Positions 13,301 to 28,300 of a stretch of 64,000 bases of DNA are shown here, piece by piece; within the stretch, counting starts at the first letter, position 1, and each line of letters opens with the position of its first letter. The translations under genes were made by a program, and so were the position numbers. The notes under the pieces were generated by a model, which was not told where the DNA came from, did no database searches, and saw only the letters and a program-made list of their open reading frames with translations. Where the stretch lies: NCBI RefSeq assembly GCF_030463565.1, contig NC_134652.1, forward strand, positions 18,763,397-18,827,396. The letters are read 5' to 3'. Origin of the DNA: Pelecanus crispus (taxonomy: Eukaryota > Chordata > Aves > Pelecaniformes > Pelecanidae).

Positions 13301-16300
13301 TATAAGCTATCTTCATCAATATTGCAGTGTTTACTTGCAGAGAGTTTCCACTGCTACCAGAAGAAAAAGCAAGGCATTTTCACACATGACATACATTAAG
13401 CCCTTGTGGTATTACCTACATACCTACTAGTAACACATCTGATACCCCACCTTTAAAAAAAAAATTCCAATACATTTTACTCTTCAGCTTGCAACAGTGG
13501 TGGTGGGAGGGGAAAAACCTTTCACCACATTCTAATCAATATGTGATGTTACAGCAGGTGAGATATAATAGTAAATTGAATTGAAAGGAATTAGGGCACC
13601 TGGAACTGATTCAGTAGTGAGTATATGCACAAAACTTGGATTCAGTTAAGAAGTATAATCCTCATCGTGTTTGGCCACCTTAAAAATCTACAAGAAAAAA
13701 CGATTCATGTATATGCTATAATTGAAATTAAACAGGTACATTTTGTTCATCAGCTCCATACTCAGCATCCTGTAAAGAAGTAGCTGTAAAGGAAGATTTC
13801 ACTTTGCTAATTAATTTTATTCCATCCATACTCACCATCCAAGTATTACTGTAAAACATCATACAAATACCAGTCTGCCAGCATATTTTCAGAAAGCAGT
13901 TTTCAACACACTGTTATTAAGCTTTTGACAATCCTGTGTAAAATATCATCTCGACTGTGGAAGATTTTAAGCAGTTGGAACCTCTGTTAAGTTAATTCAG
14001 AAGTAAACTGAAGTAAAGGCTTTTTACCTAAATGTTAGGTTAAGTTTATCCTTTGATAATACAGAAGTTTTTGTAGTGGAAGTCTAAAATATGAAAACAG
14101 TATCAAAAGCTCTCCCAACATCTGAAACTAGACAGGTGTCAGTCTTCAGAAGACAAACATGCAATGACAGCAACTGGTGACTTGATAATGGGTTTAAAAT
14201 TTTCAGTTTATTTTTTCTACTGTAAGCTTATAAACACATAAATTTATACATTGCAAGTTGCTTTGGAGACGTCACTAAACATACAGTTATGTTTGGTTAG
14301 CTTGTTCTACTTTTGTCCTTTCTGTAGATTTGCAGACACTTGCATACACTTCATTTTCTTCAAACATAAATACATGTAAAGTCATACTCAACCAACAAAA
14401 CAAAACTCACCTCTTCCTAAGACACAAATAGCCATTAAGTTTGATGAATAATAAGTAGAATGGAACTTCAAAAGCTCTTGTCTTACATCTATTCCTTCTT
14501 TGGTTGGTCTAGTTTCCAGAGTGAGTTTGTTCCCTGTAACATAAAAAAAAAAAAAGTTAACAATACTTGATGTTTATGAATTTACAAATCAAAAAGAAAA
14601 ATATAAATTAATAAATCTGCTTTTCTCCAGATGCATAGTAATTTTAAAAACAATTACTATGCATAATAAGTAAACTCGATTAATACTGTCTCAGCTTATT
14701 GGAAACAATAAATACTTCCACTCTCAATCTGCACATTCCTAAAGAACTGAGGATATTTTAGTCTTCCAAATTAATCTTTTTAATTTGAATGGGTTATTTC
14801 AAAGCAATGCAAGTAAGGCCAGGCTCTAATTCAGAAGAAGAAAAAGGTTTTTCTTTAGCACATTTGGAGTAGGTTTTACTCCCATGTACACACACTCCTG
14901 TCATAGGAATCACTGTGTGAAACTATTTGTGGCATTGTGTGCCACAAATTATAGCCTAGTATATTAAATGAAATAAATAATTACTAATTTACAAACATGA
15001 TTTGTAAATCGTGACTGTTCAGCTGCTGAACACAAACAGCTGAGCTGTTGCTGCAGTAGAGGAACAGGACTAGAGAGGAAGTAAACTACAACTCTCCCTG
15101 AATAAGACCATAAGCAGAAGATACCAAACTTTCTCCATTAAGTTATCCTCCTGTTAACTAGCGCAATCTTTATATCAACATCAAGCTTTCAATAATTTGC
15201 TCTAAGGACATACTCCACATTTATAGTCAAAGCAGAAATCGTGCTTAGTAAAGGCAAGAACTTGAAACAACAGAAAAATTAGAGTCTACAAAGAACACGC
15301 TGGATTTTAATCAACTCCACTTCCCATTACTACAGGGACACACAAAATGGTCAACAGAATCTACAGACCAGAACTGCAAACAAATACTCTATCTATTAAC
15401 TTTGAGACCGGTAACTCCCTGAAGCCACAACCAGACCAGGTACAGAAGAGAGCAAGGGATGAGGAGGAAGAATAAGGCAAGAAAATGTAGCAGAAAAGTT
15501 TCTTACTCACTAATTTTCACACTACTTTGCTGATCTTTCTGATTTGACCTAATCACTGTCATCTAGTCCTAATGCAATACTAGTTAGCAAAAAGAGGATG
15601 TGGCTAACAACAATTTAAACACAGTTCACTCACTTTGTTATGCACAAAGGCTTAACAGTACCAAATTATGACAAATCCAGTAACAGGAAAACAGCATTCA
15701 CTGCAGTAATTATCAGAATCATAAAGGATGCTTCATCACTGTACTGCAAGTCTTGGATCACTCTGTCTCCTATGTTTTTGTCTAGCTCTGTTTGGTCTAC
15801 GATGCGGAAAATGTGATAAAGCACCATAATAAACATGTATGGAGAAGAAAAAAAGGGAATTGTTTCAGTCTGTCTTTAACAATTTTATATAAACAATAAT
15901 TCTATCTATGTTACACAGAACTCCAATGGATGGATAATTATATTCTGACAAACCTGTTCCAAATTTACTGAAGGGATGATTGGGGTTTCCAGTAGCCTTC
16001 TCCAATTGAAACAACCTCCAGGCATCATTCATCAGATTCTTCTCATGCTCAGAATCAACAGCATTCACTTCCCTGTCTTTGCAGCTTTCATCAAACAAAG
16101 GGCACAGGAAAAACTGGGCAAATCTAAACAGAAAAATTTTAATTCAAGTCAAGAGTACTCAATGTAAATGCTAACAGAAAAGTATAAAGCTTGGTACTTC
16201 CTGAAAACAGCTGAATATATTATTTTTTTAATGCAGAACTTACAAATTCTGTAACAGTTTTGACACCAATTCACTATCTTTATTTCTCAATTTCTTTATC

Positions 16301-19300
16301 TATAAATGCAGACAACAACGTATTCATCACACAAAGTACTACAAGGACCTTGCATCATAATTCATACACTGAAAATTTCTACTGTTTGAAGTTTAGCTGC
16401 AAGAGGCTCTTAATCTGACAAATCAAATCAGTCTTGTCAGACATCCAAGGAAAAACCACAGGGAAAATCTACCCTAACTCACTGACTACACACCTTTCAG
16501 TTTCTGTCCCCTCCCACAAAAGGCAGAGATGCCTTTACTAAAGGCATCCTAATATATTTCTAGACTTCATCCTTCTTTTGATGTCAATGAAATAAGGATC
16601 CTATGGGAAGCATAGTAGTTGATTATACAATCAGAGTATTTGCACAATGCGTAAGTTCACGATCCTATTCTGTGCCCCACGTTTCCAAAAATATTCAAAC
16701 AACCTTTGAAATTAAAAAATTCAGCCTCAGTGAAGAACTCTGCTAGCTGAAAAAATCTGAGCAAAACTTTTGAACTGAAAAATAACTGGTATCAGTTTTA
16801 ATAAAAGATAGTGCTCTCAACCCTTTCTTTAATATCATAATGATGAAACTATCAAAAAAACCTTTTACACAATTTCAAATAGCACCTATATAACAAAAAA
16901 TTAAATATAAAAAAATGAGTTTACCTGTCTAGTGCACCTTCTAGGTGTTCATGTGACACATCAAAGTAATAATTGGTATGTTCTCCACTCGTGAAAGCAT
17001 TTGAGCTCCCGGCATGCTCACTAAGAAATTGGCTGTACTCATTCTCTTTTGGATATTTCTTGGTTCCCAGGAACAGCATATGCTCACAAAAATGACTAAG
17101 CCCAGCAATGTTGGGGGGATCAGACAAGGATCCTACAGGAGGAAAAATTTCATGTAACCATTCATAAAAAGCAACACTAAAAAGTTACGTCTTTTAAAGT
17201 GCTTTCTATTACAGTATGTTGCCTCAGGCAATTATATCAGTTCTGTAGATGTAAGTAGACACTTGTGCAGCTATAGTCAACTAAACTCAATCTTTAAAAA
17301 AAAAAGAATTTAGAATGAGTAACTGAACCAATTAGTGTCTCAAATTGTCTCTCCAGATCTGCCTGCATTGCCTTATAGAGACAATTTTTCAACTGAAGTC
17401 CATGACTCATAATCTGTAAAGACCTAGCAGATCACAATGTTCTGAATTCTATACCTTGACGTTAATAACTGCACTGTGTTAAACAGCAGCAATTAAGGAC
17501 ATATTTATCCTGTAGTTTATAGGATGAGTGATAACCTGTAAGTGCCTGAACACAAGCAGCTATTGATGACCAGCTAGTAGGTGTGAAGGCAGACAGATTA
17601 AAAGACAGTAATGATGTGCAAGAATGGAAGCCAGAAATGTGCAGATGACACCAAGTTGGGTGGGAGTGTCGATCTGCTCGAGGGTAGGATGGCCCTGCAG
17701 AGGGACCTGGACAGGCTGGACCGATGGGCCGAGGCCAGCTGTATGAGGTTTAACAAGGCCAAGTGCCGGGTCCTGCACTTGGGTCACAACAACCCCATGC
17801 AATGCTACAGGCTTGGGGAAAAGTGGCTGGAAAGCTGCCTGGCCGAAAAGGACCTGGAGGTGTTGGTAGATAGCCGGCTGAACATGAGCCAGCAGTGTGC
17901 CCAGGTGGCCAAGAAGGCCAACAGCATCCTGGCTTGTATGAGGAATAGGGTGGCCAGCAGGAGCAGGGAGGTGATTGTCCCCCTGTACTCGGCACTGGTG
18001 AGGCCGCACCTGGAATACTGCGTCCAGTTTTGGGCCCCTCAATACAAGAAAGACATTGAGGTGCTGGAGCGTGTCCAGAGAAGGGCAACGAAGCTGGTGA
18101 AGGGTCTGGAGCACAGGCCTTATGAGGAGCGGCTGAGGGAACTGGGGTTGTTTAGCCTGGAGAAGAGGAGGCTGAGGGGAGACCTTATTGCTCTCTACAA
18201 CTACCTGAAAGGAGGTAGTAGTGAGGTGGGTGTTGGGCTCTTCTCCCATGTAGTTAGCAATAGGACAAGAGGAAATGGGCTTAAGCTGCGCCAGGGGAGG
18301 TTTAGCTTGGATATTAGAAAAAGTTTCTTCACGGAAAGGGTAGTCAAGCATTGGAACAGGCTGCCCAGAGAGGTGGTGGAGTCACCATCCCTGGAAGTGT
18401 TCAAAAAACGGGTAGATGTGGCACTTCAGGACATGGTTTAGTCTAGTCTACCCTTGATTGGTTTAGTGTGGACTTGGTAGTGTAGGTTAATGGTTGGACT
18501 GGATGATCTTAAAGGTCTTTTCCAACCTAAACGATTCTATGATTCTAAATGTGGAAGTTTGAATCTGGCAACCCTGCTTTGGAGTGTGCAATGATGTGCA
18601 ATGGGAGAGTAGAGATGAAGGCAACAGATACATCTCCAGTACATGTGCAGGAACTGGATGCTGCAGTTGGCCATTACTGTCACAGTATCGAACAAAACCA
18701 CATTTGGGATCCTCTGAACTAGAAAATGATTTGTGACAGTCATCTCCATAATAAAAAAGCCCAGCAGTTTTCAAAGTTACTCTACTACTTCTGTCCTAAC
18801 ACCAACAGCAGCAAGAGCTCCCAACTACAAACATAGCAACAGGATGCTTAGGTAATGAGTAAGGATGCTTAGGTAACGTGTGCGTGCATCATACCTTCCA
18901 AGCAACTGAGAAACTACACAAACTTGAAAAATACCTCAGATATAAGAAAAGGCTTTCATTATTCCAAAGAGTCAAAATAACTGCCTTCCCCTTCTATGTC
19001 CAGTATTTCTGTTTGCACACTTAAGCATCACTGAAGTTAGGGAGTGCCTCTCCAACTCCTCCAGCACTACAGCATTTTCTCACCTCTACACATCAACAAC
19101 TTAACATGAAAAAAATAAAAGTCTGACATGACAGATGGAGCTGTCTGAAATAATTGCACTCACACCCGCCCCTTTTTTGCTTACAAAAGATCTTTCATAA
19201 CACAAAACTTAATAGTTAAAAGAAGTCTTTCTACTGACTGAGCTACACTTGAGTAAACACAGAGTACAGTAAGAGAATTTAATTAGCTCTAATTATTTTC

Positions 19301-22300
19301 AACTTGATGTGTCAAAGAATTAAACAAACTCTAAATTACAATACAAGGCTAGGCTGCCAACTGGATACCACTCCTGTCAGTTTATTTGCAATTAAGATAC
19401 CAAAACTTAAAGCACTTTTATTAATGACATAATGAACACAAAATGCATTAAATACCTATGTGTACATCAAGTGCTGCTGAAGACTTATCTGTGGTGGGGT
19501 CACTAATGAGAAGAGCTTTAATGCCATTTGCCAATTCCAGTCCACGATATTCTCGTTTATCCTCAGGTGATTTGATAATTTCATTTGTTATTCTCTTAAT
19601 AGCTGGATTGTTCATTTTGTTGTTTGTCTCTTTCTGAAACCTTAAAAAAACAGAATAAATTTCAGTTACTATTTTTACTCAAGCCCTGCTAATATTTTAA
19701 TATTACATTGGAGAATACCGGGCAATACTCACAACAAGGAATTTAGTTCTGTGCAAAACTCGCAGAACTTGCCTAAAAGTATAGTTCAGATCCTGAGAGA
19801 TACTGCTGTTAAAACAAAACAAACACACAAAAAAAAACCCCAAAACCTGAAGACCAAGCAACATGATAAAATTGTAGATCTCGTAATTGAATGTTTCAAG
19901 TTTCATATTAACGGTAGTTAAAAAAATAACTTAGTAAAGAAATATCATCCCCTTATTCAATTATAATAAAAATGAAATTAAATGAAGCATACATTGCTAT
20001 CTCAAGTATACTTTCAGGCTTCAGAAAAGTATTTCATGTGTCTGAACTGGTGGTTATATTATGAATATTGTAACTTTGCAACTGTCAGATAAAGAAAATT
20101 TTACTAATAAACCACCGGATTTGTACACTCAAGCAAGAAAGGGTGACACCATTTGCATTACTGACATAAAAATACAAACACACTGCAGAATTGCCATGAT
20201 AAAAAGGAACAGACTGTGTCACATGTTTAAACTTCTACTATTAGTTGAACAGACGTGCTACGAGACATGCTTCTTTAATGGCACAGTTTTGAAATGCTAA
20301 GAAACTAAGCCTGATTCTGAAATTATAAACTCTGGTTATTCGATTTTTGTAAATGCCAAGTGAAAAGGTGAGACATTCAGACTTGGATATTTGGGGAGGT
20401 AGAATGGAACCACTTGGCTGCATGTTGAAAAAAAAAAAACAAAACCCTGAAAAAAACACCAACACAAAAAAACCCCAAACAAACCACACACACACACAAA
20501 ATAAGCAAACCCCAGAAACGGGAAATCAGAGAGCTATGCTCTGAGCCAAGCATATGGTGCATTCCTGTATGTAACAGCCACTGAATTCTCACCCTGTTTT
20601 ACGGGAAGGGTTTTAGAATGGGGTCTATTGTAAATATATAGTACCAACCAAACTCAATCTTTAACCCTGTGGTGAAATGTTGCTTGCCATATTGCCAAGT
20701 CACTTTCTACATGAGCTTCATTAGTCATTGCTGAACTAATTTCACTTACAAAGAAAACGAGTCTAACTCCTTACCACAACACATACACAGAGGCGTGAGA
20801 AATTTTGTATGGTCCTGTCAGTATCAAATAGCTAACAAGGAGTTTCACAGTATTTACTTTTCCATTTTCAGGTTGTACAGTTCAAGAAACTTCATCCCAG
20901 TTTTAAGACTGCACACAAGCTTTAAGACCATACGGGATGTGGAACATGAAGGACTGCACAGCTCTCAACACACTTACTGTTTCAGGTCTTCAGTCATGAC
21001 ATTTTAACTAACTCTCTAGCTAGCACATCAACTGCACACTCAATGTTACCACATACAAAACAAAAAACTTTGGAAAAGAAAATCTGATTATGTATTTTAT
21101 TTACAGTTTAAAATCACAAATGAAAAAGGGAGTCGGATAATAAAATCTCCTTCCTAAAATGCTGTATCATTCTCAAAATGGGAAGCAGTTCTGCGAACTA
21201 CTGTCCCTCTGGATTATCTCCTTCCCATTTATGCATGTTATTCTATGATTCTGTGGTATAAAAACAACAGCCAACTTGAAGCCAGCAGATGCACAGTCAT
21301 CAGTGTTGGTGTTATATATTATAAATGAGGCTGATATAGAACTCATTATTAAAAGCACATTAAGGATAGAAAGTTTATGAACATAATGTCTACAGAAGAA
21401 TCAGTGAAAAACAGTGTTTCACAAACAGAAAATTAAGATTTTACCTGCAGCAGAGTGAAAGTTTGTATAAGACTGGATTTATTCTTGAGGAAGGAGACAC
21501 GTATGTAAACTGGAGAAGATATTATTGTTAAAAAAAAAAAGCAGTAAAGTAAGCATTAGATCTTTGAATACTTTTGAAAGAAGTAAAAAGATTACTTTGG
21601 AACTTTCAAATAGACTTAAGTTATACTGCACCCTTATATGAAACAAAGCAAAATTACAAACAGGAATTATAATCCAAATAAAAAAATAGAAGCCGTGAGT
21701 ATAGGAAGCATCAATGAATAATCAGAATCTGAATGTCTCTAAGTAAGAGACATAAACAATATGAAGTAACGTTTTAAAATGTGCAGCTCAATGCATTTTA
21801 GAAGGAAACACTTCCACTAGTAAAAAATGGTTCTCATACTATGCATTACTTAAAAAAAAGTGCAGTCAAATGTAATCACTAAATAGTAACTGAAATGATG
21901 AATTCAAATTTAACTGTCTACACTCTCATTTAAACCTGTCATTTATCCGCTAGTTTAACCCTGTACTCAGGCTAATCCTGCTTGGAATATCTATGGGCTT
22001 CTTTCCTCTGAAAAAATGCAGATACCATTCAAAAACAAAGAGTACTCCAAGTATGGCAACATCTATGTTTCGCTGCATCAACAGCAATGATATAATCCAT
22101 GCCTATGATTTAAAAAAATGCCTCCTTGTTCAAAGTTCAGAGTCCTAAGTAGAAATACTCTACTGATCTTAAGACACTGTGTGAAATTTATGAAGTGAGA
22201 ATAGGTACTAATTTTCATAAATGAAAATCAGTAACTAAACTGTTAATTGTATTTCACTTGCACACAATTTATTGGATTGACAAATGTAAGTATGTAGGAG

Positions 22301-25300
22301 AGGCAAGGAGATCTCTGAATCTCCTGATTTCACCTCTGCTAAGGAACACCTGTCTCTTGGTTTTTAGCTAAAATATTCCATCTCATTAAGATGCTAGTTG
22401 CTTATTGTATGATGCATATATACTACAAACTTCTCAAATTTTTTCTTAAGTGTTATACATTTCCTTGTCATCTGATATCTCCTTGTTATTTCTATACCAC
22501 ATCATTAAGTCACAGAACTTTACTCTTTGTTCAGATGACTCATCTTTCCAACGTGATTCATCAAACTACACAGCTTCTGTGAAATCTTATGAGATTTCAA
22601 TTGATGTCTTGTGAAGTTGTATACCTCCACTTCATTTTATTATTCCCTACTTCCGCCTCCTTCATAGGCTACCTCCAGCTTGGTAGTCAAATTTCAGTAC
22701 AGGAAAAAACTACAGTTTTCAAAAGGTCAAAATCAGTAATTAAGCCTTCAAACCAAGGACTTAAACTTGCATCTCTGTCTTCATTGTTATTTCAATGGGC
22801 ATTATGAATACAACACTCTCTTCAACTTCAAATGGGTTTGCATGATTAACCCAGTTATTTCCCTGCACAGTAAATTGTACTATCAGACAACTCATATAAA
22901 AGCAAGAGCAGTTCCAACTATGCAATATTCCTGGAAGGCAATGCGTCAAAAGAACAAGACCAATACTTTCCTATTTAAGTACCATTCCTCCTGGTGCTAT
23001 GTTACTACAATACAATAGCTAGAAAAGAAAATTTCACTGAAGATAGAGTATTTATACAATGCCTGTTTCTTAAGGAGTAAACGGTAAGGTGTAATATTAA
23101 ACATTCCCTCATATGACTGTTTTTCTGTGCAACTTTTAAGTTCTCTAAGTGCAATTGCTTTATAATAATATCATGTTCCATTCTTTCACACAAGAATCCT
23201 AAAACACTACAAACCACTTTTTGACAATAGAACTGCTTTTGACCATAGGAAAAAAGTAATGGAAACAGAAAAAATTCTTTATTTCTAGTTTTTTGAGAAG
23301 TAGCTTAATTCCTAAAGTTGCGTTCAGATGCTGTCCTGAAGTACATGTGCTGTATCTACTTGCTATGCTGTCATTACAGTGAGCATTGCATCCTGATGGT
23401 CAGTAGCAAAGAAATTCATCCACAAACTAGATACTATGTTTATTGCAGAGCTAATATCCTAACAAAAACGTCATTAAAAGAAATATTGTCATACTACTTT
23501 CACAAAACAGAAGCAACAGAGAGAGACCAAATAAAGCAAAGACAGCAGGAACAAATACAAAGCATTACTGTAGCGCTTGGAATTCTTCCACTGGCTCAAA
23601 AATTACAGGTGGGCAGATAACAGAGCTAGAAAGAAAAAGAGACAAGAACGGGGATGTTTGAACTGAGACCTGTGTCCCTAGTCAATGACTGGGAAATATT
23701 AAACATTCTTCCTCCTCATCAAAATTCCTTCACTTGTACAAGAAAAGTATCAGTTAAAACAGACACTGAATTCTAAGCTATAGCACTTTGAAGTAAAATT
23801 ATATTCCGTTCTTTGAGGCCCCATTTTCGTAATGATTTCCAGGCAGACAGTCCCTTGGAACCAGCGAGGCTCTCTGGGGACACCAGGTTCCACCCGCAGA
23901 CAGAGTATTACAGAGTGGGATTAAGTGATATATGATTCTGCCTAACTATTTTAATCTTTCAAAGTTATTTTAGTAAACTTACTTTAATTAAAAATGAGCC
24001 AGTGTAGTCAAATCTTAGTTCAACGTTTGAACAATTAAAGGACCATATTTGAAAACCAATTAACAGAAACTCCTGAGGGTTACTTCAACGCAAGAATGTA
24101 ACTAGCTAATAAAAATATGACCCCCAAAGCACAAACTCCAAAGCACTTTTTAAGATTTTTTTTTTTTTGCCATGACAGACTGCACATATTTAAGTCAAAT
24201 GCTGGTACATAGGTCTGAGCCAGATGAATGGCTATAAACACTAACCAGCTTGAAGTAACCAGATGAATGGCAACAAACAGTTACCAGCTCAGCAGATTTT
24301 GATACTTGCTTTCAATTTATACCAGCTGCCTCAAAATTTTGGGTTTGCTTGAAGCTTTTATGCAACTGAACCCAAACTACTTCTATGGACACACCTGTGG
24401 GTGTTGCAACATACTCACTTTAAGTTTACACTTGTATATACTAGGATCTGAATTGCTCCTTGTTTTCAACTCATGTTTCATCTGCCTTTTAAATACACTT
24501 GATACACTATGCTGACTGCAATACAGTTGTTATTCAAGTTCTAACTGTCTTTGAAACTATACAAAGACCACAGTAATGTGTAATCTCACATTTTGCACCT
24601 GTTCCAAGTTCTGTATTTTATTTATATACATTTCTTTTTAGTTTTTTTTTAATTCCAAACTTAATTGCCTACCATTTACCAGAGTGAGGTGAAACCTTTG
24701 TTGAGCCAAAACCTCTCTGCTCTGTCCTGCAAGCGAGCTACCATTGATAACATGGTCTCTGTATTATTTACTAATCCATCTTGGTTTACAGCTCTTAGTA
24801 ACTTGCACAAAGATTTCTTCAGCTGCCAGTGTCTGAAGTGAAAGAAGTGCTGCGTGCTTCGGCAGGAGGCCCAGTGCTGCAGAACTACCAGCCACAGTTT
24901 TCTCACCTCTCTTACAGGGATGATAGCACTGAAGTGAGCACTCTGGAGGAGTCCATGAAATTCTTCAGTTGCAAGCTCATGGCTTTGCAACAATAAAACA
25001 AATCTGCATTCTCGCACAGGTCTTCACCCCTCCTTTTTGTCTCTTGCACCTACCTCTCCTCACAACAGCAGTAGAATTCGATGGCATTGTGACATCCTTG
25101 TATGTGTAACAGTGATGTTACCAGTAAGTCAACCAACAATCTACCTCCTCTCTTAACTTCTCAAATCACTTGTATGCTATAATTAAAAGTTATTTTTTAG
25201 AGACTAAACTGTAGGCAGTACAGGTTTTTTCCTAAAAATCAGACAAATGTTTTTACTAAGTTCTGTTACCAAGAATGTAATAAAAAAAAAAAACATGGAG

Positions 25301-28300
25301 CAGAGAAAGAGTAATCTCAAAAAAAAAAAAATTTACATCAACTCAGGTGACCATTACCATAAAGGATATTTCAGGAGGCTATCCTCTTTCAGGTTAAAGG
25401 TTCATCAGTAGACAAACCTACCAATCCTTCTTTTACACATTTAGAGATTAAAACAGTACACATTATTCAACATCCATAAAGCAGCAATCTTCTGTGAATT
25501 TACTTGTCACGAAGCTAGAGAATGTATAAGATCCCAACACATTCCTGATGCTGATCTAAATAAATCTGATTGCATACACAGGCAGATAGACTGCATAAGT
25601 AGATAAACTGCTCAAAATGTTAATGTGTTTTATCACTTTTAAATTCATCAGGAATTCAGCATATTACTTCATACACAAAAGCTCCAACTACAAAGACCCA
25701 CAATGATTTAATCAGTGCTACCAAGTTATTAAGAACAACTAATCATGCCAAATCAGGCAAGTGCGAAGATTATGAATATTTATAAGGTTTTGTTATGCAG
25801 TTCATTTTGAAGAAATTCTGAAGTCTCACTACAATTAAAGCATTTTCAGAACCTCTGTCTGCAGCGTTTTGCCAAGTCTGTAACTGACTCGGAAAATTCC
25901 CTCCTAATGATGGCGGACAGGGCAGACGCCTACCTTGCGCTCATTCCCAGAAGCGTCCAGCTTCTACAGCTTCTAGATCACAGCAATAAAACTTGGTCTG
26001 CCACAGATGTCACTGCCAACGTGACAGCAGAAACAGGACGTTACCAGTACAGGAATTACCAGTATCATTAATGAGACAATACCACGTGTGAACCTGGCAA
26101 AAACAAGGGCCCTGGTAGCTTCACATGTAAGATCAGGCCCCAGCTGAGTAACTGGCCTGAGTAGTAAAATGATGTGTGTTTTCAACAGTCTTGTGTTGGT
26201 CAAACAGGATGGGATATACAATCAAGACACCATAAAGCTAATATACTGCCCTAAAACTACATTCCTTAACTTGACCATTGCACAGTTTCCAAAGCACTGG
26301 GTAAAAAAGTCAAACAAAAAGGCAGGATTTTATACAAACTGATTTCAGACATAGTAATAAAAGATAAAAAGTTTTTAAAAATGTCTAAATCACTTCAGCT
26401 TACTTTTCCTCTCTCTTCAAAAATTGCCCCAAACAATTCATCAAAACACATGCTTCAAGGTAAACAAGTTTTATCCAGGTTCACCAGAAATAGAAAACAA
26501 CTGAAATTAATCTTTCCCTAGCACTTCTTTGCTTCAATTTTTTACAAGACTACTGAAAAACAGGCACATTCCAAAAGGGTTTTGAAGCCTTTCCTTATTT
26601 GAAAGATTGGTTCTTTTTTAAATTTAAGTAAAATTATCTGGTCTTAATGTTTAGATGATATGATGATATAGGATCTTCAGAGTGATTTCACAAATCTGGC
26701 ATAGTATTTTGGCTTGCATCTTTATTATCACCAGTCTCAAATTATGTGCTAAGAGCAAGACTGATAAGACTAGGTTCTGCGTTACATGACCAGCTGCTTG
26801 AAAGTGTATTTTACTCATTTTCTTCAGAAATGTACTCATTAATTCCATTAGTTGCTTTACGCATCAAATACTTGCAAGCCAGTGGTTCTCATTCTCTCTG
26901 CCTACCTCCCTGACATTTTTCTTCCACCACCCTACAGCTGTAGGGCTTGGGTCACAACCACAGTGCAGCGCAGTGGCGTCTAGCGCATGGCCCTGCACAC
27001 ACTAGGGAACGTAAAACTGAATGCTACAGGAGAGACCTCTGTGCTTTGTTCTAACTGTATTTTGATGTGTATTTCACACATTTTATCTGGAAGTCGCACA
27101 TCAGATTGCCCGAGACTCTTTGTAAAGCCAACTCACTTAACACTTTATGCTACCATCTGTCTCATACCCTCAAAAAGAAAAACTTGTGAGGTCTGAATTA
27201 AAAAAAAACCAAGATGAGACTAAAACTTTAGTTATACTGCATAACAACAAGAAATACACAGAAAGATGAGAGAACTGGCAAGAAAATCTGATCTAGCAAC
27301 AAAACCAGAAAGAACTTCAGGATTCTGAATCATGAAAAGTACGTAATCCCACATTAAAAGCAATTGCTTATCTAACACTTGAGCTTTGACATAACTAACA
27401 GACCTATAACAACGAGCTGTTTGCAAGAGTCAGCGGTGTGTTTCAACAAAGGAAGTCCTGCCTCTTTACCCATTTTATGTTTTAGTTTTTATTATTTTTG
27501 GACAATTCAATTCTAGTTCTACTGTTAACGCTGTAAGTAAACTCGACTCCACAGCATATTTTTCCATGTCAATTGTTCAAGCAAGCTATAGTTCTGACTC
27601 ATTCTAAAAACAAGTTGCAGAAGGTCAGATTTAAATAGAAAGCTATAGTGAAGCAACCTTCAAACAAGCTCCATCAAAAATTGTATTACATATATACAGT
27701 GCTATCTCATAAGCATGTTTTATCAACTTACGGACATCATAAAAGCTGAGAACATAAAGATGCTCATTGACAGACCACGCATATACAAATACATAACTAG
27801 AAACAAAACTGCTTAAATCAATTCCTCTACAGACTTTTTTTATTACAAACTTTTTGATTCCTATCTTGTTAAAAGATCAATATATCAAAATTATTATGAA
27901 AGCATCTAATACAATAGAATTAAAATATCAAACATATCAACCCAACACGTGATCTCCCAAATGGTCTGACAGTATTTTTAGTAAATTACTTCTGCAGTAA
28001 CCTGCAATGACCCCTAGCTAGGAGCCTAACACCTTCCAGTTCACGAAACACTGGAGGTAATGAACTTCCTGTCCCTTCTCTCTTTCTTCTGGACCTAACA
28101 GGATACAGAACTACTTTTCTATTCATGTGCAAAGTTAGTTATATCCTTGACACAAATTCCCAAAGGTACCCTTTCGTCTAAGGGATTAAGCCACAGCCTT
28201 ACAAGCAACTGAAGACAGAAAGGAGAAAGGGAGCAAAAAAGCATACAAACATGCAAATATGAACCCTTCTAGGGACTTCCCAGCTAGAATAGATAATTTC

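Larger units (their letters stand above)
4314..16924 (-). other. IDE introns 3-10, outside the exons listed
   Basis: The largest gaps are intron 10 (4314-7185), intron 9 (7267-8871), intron 5 (10910-14410) and intron 4 (14534-15953). All are AT-rich with frequent short A or T runs. The only repeat I recognise is the CR1 3' end at 5511-5581. No other coding or RNA gene is evident. Confidence 0.75.

Noticed and set aside
17560-18351. 263-codon minus-strand frame in IDE intron 2
   Set aside because: Antisense shadow of the plus-strand CR1 open frame.
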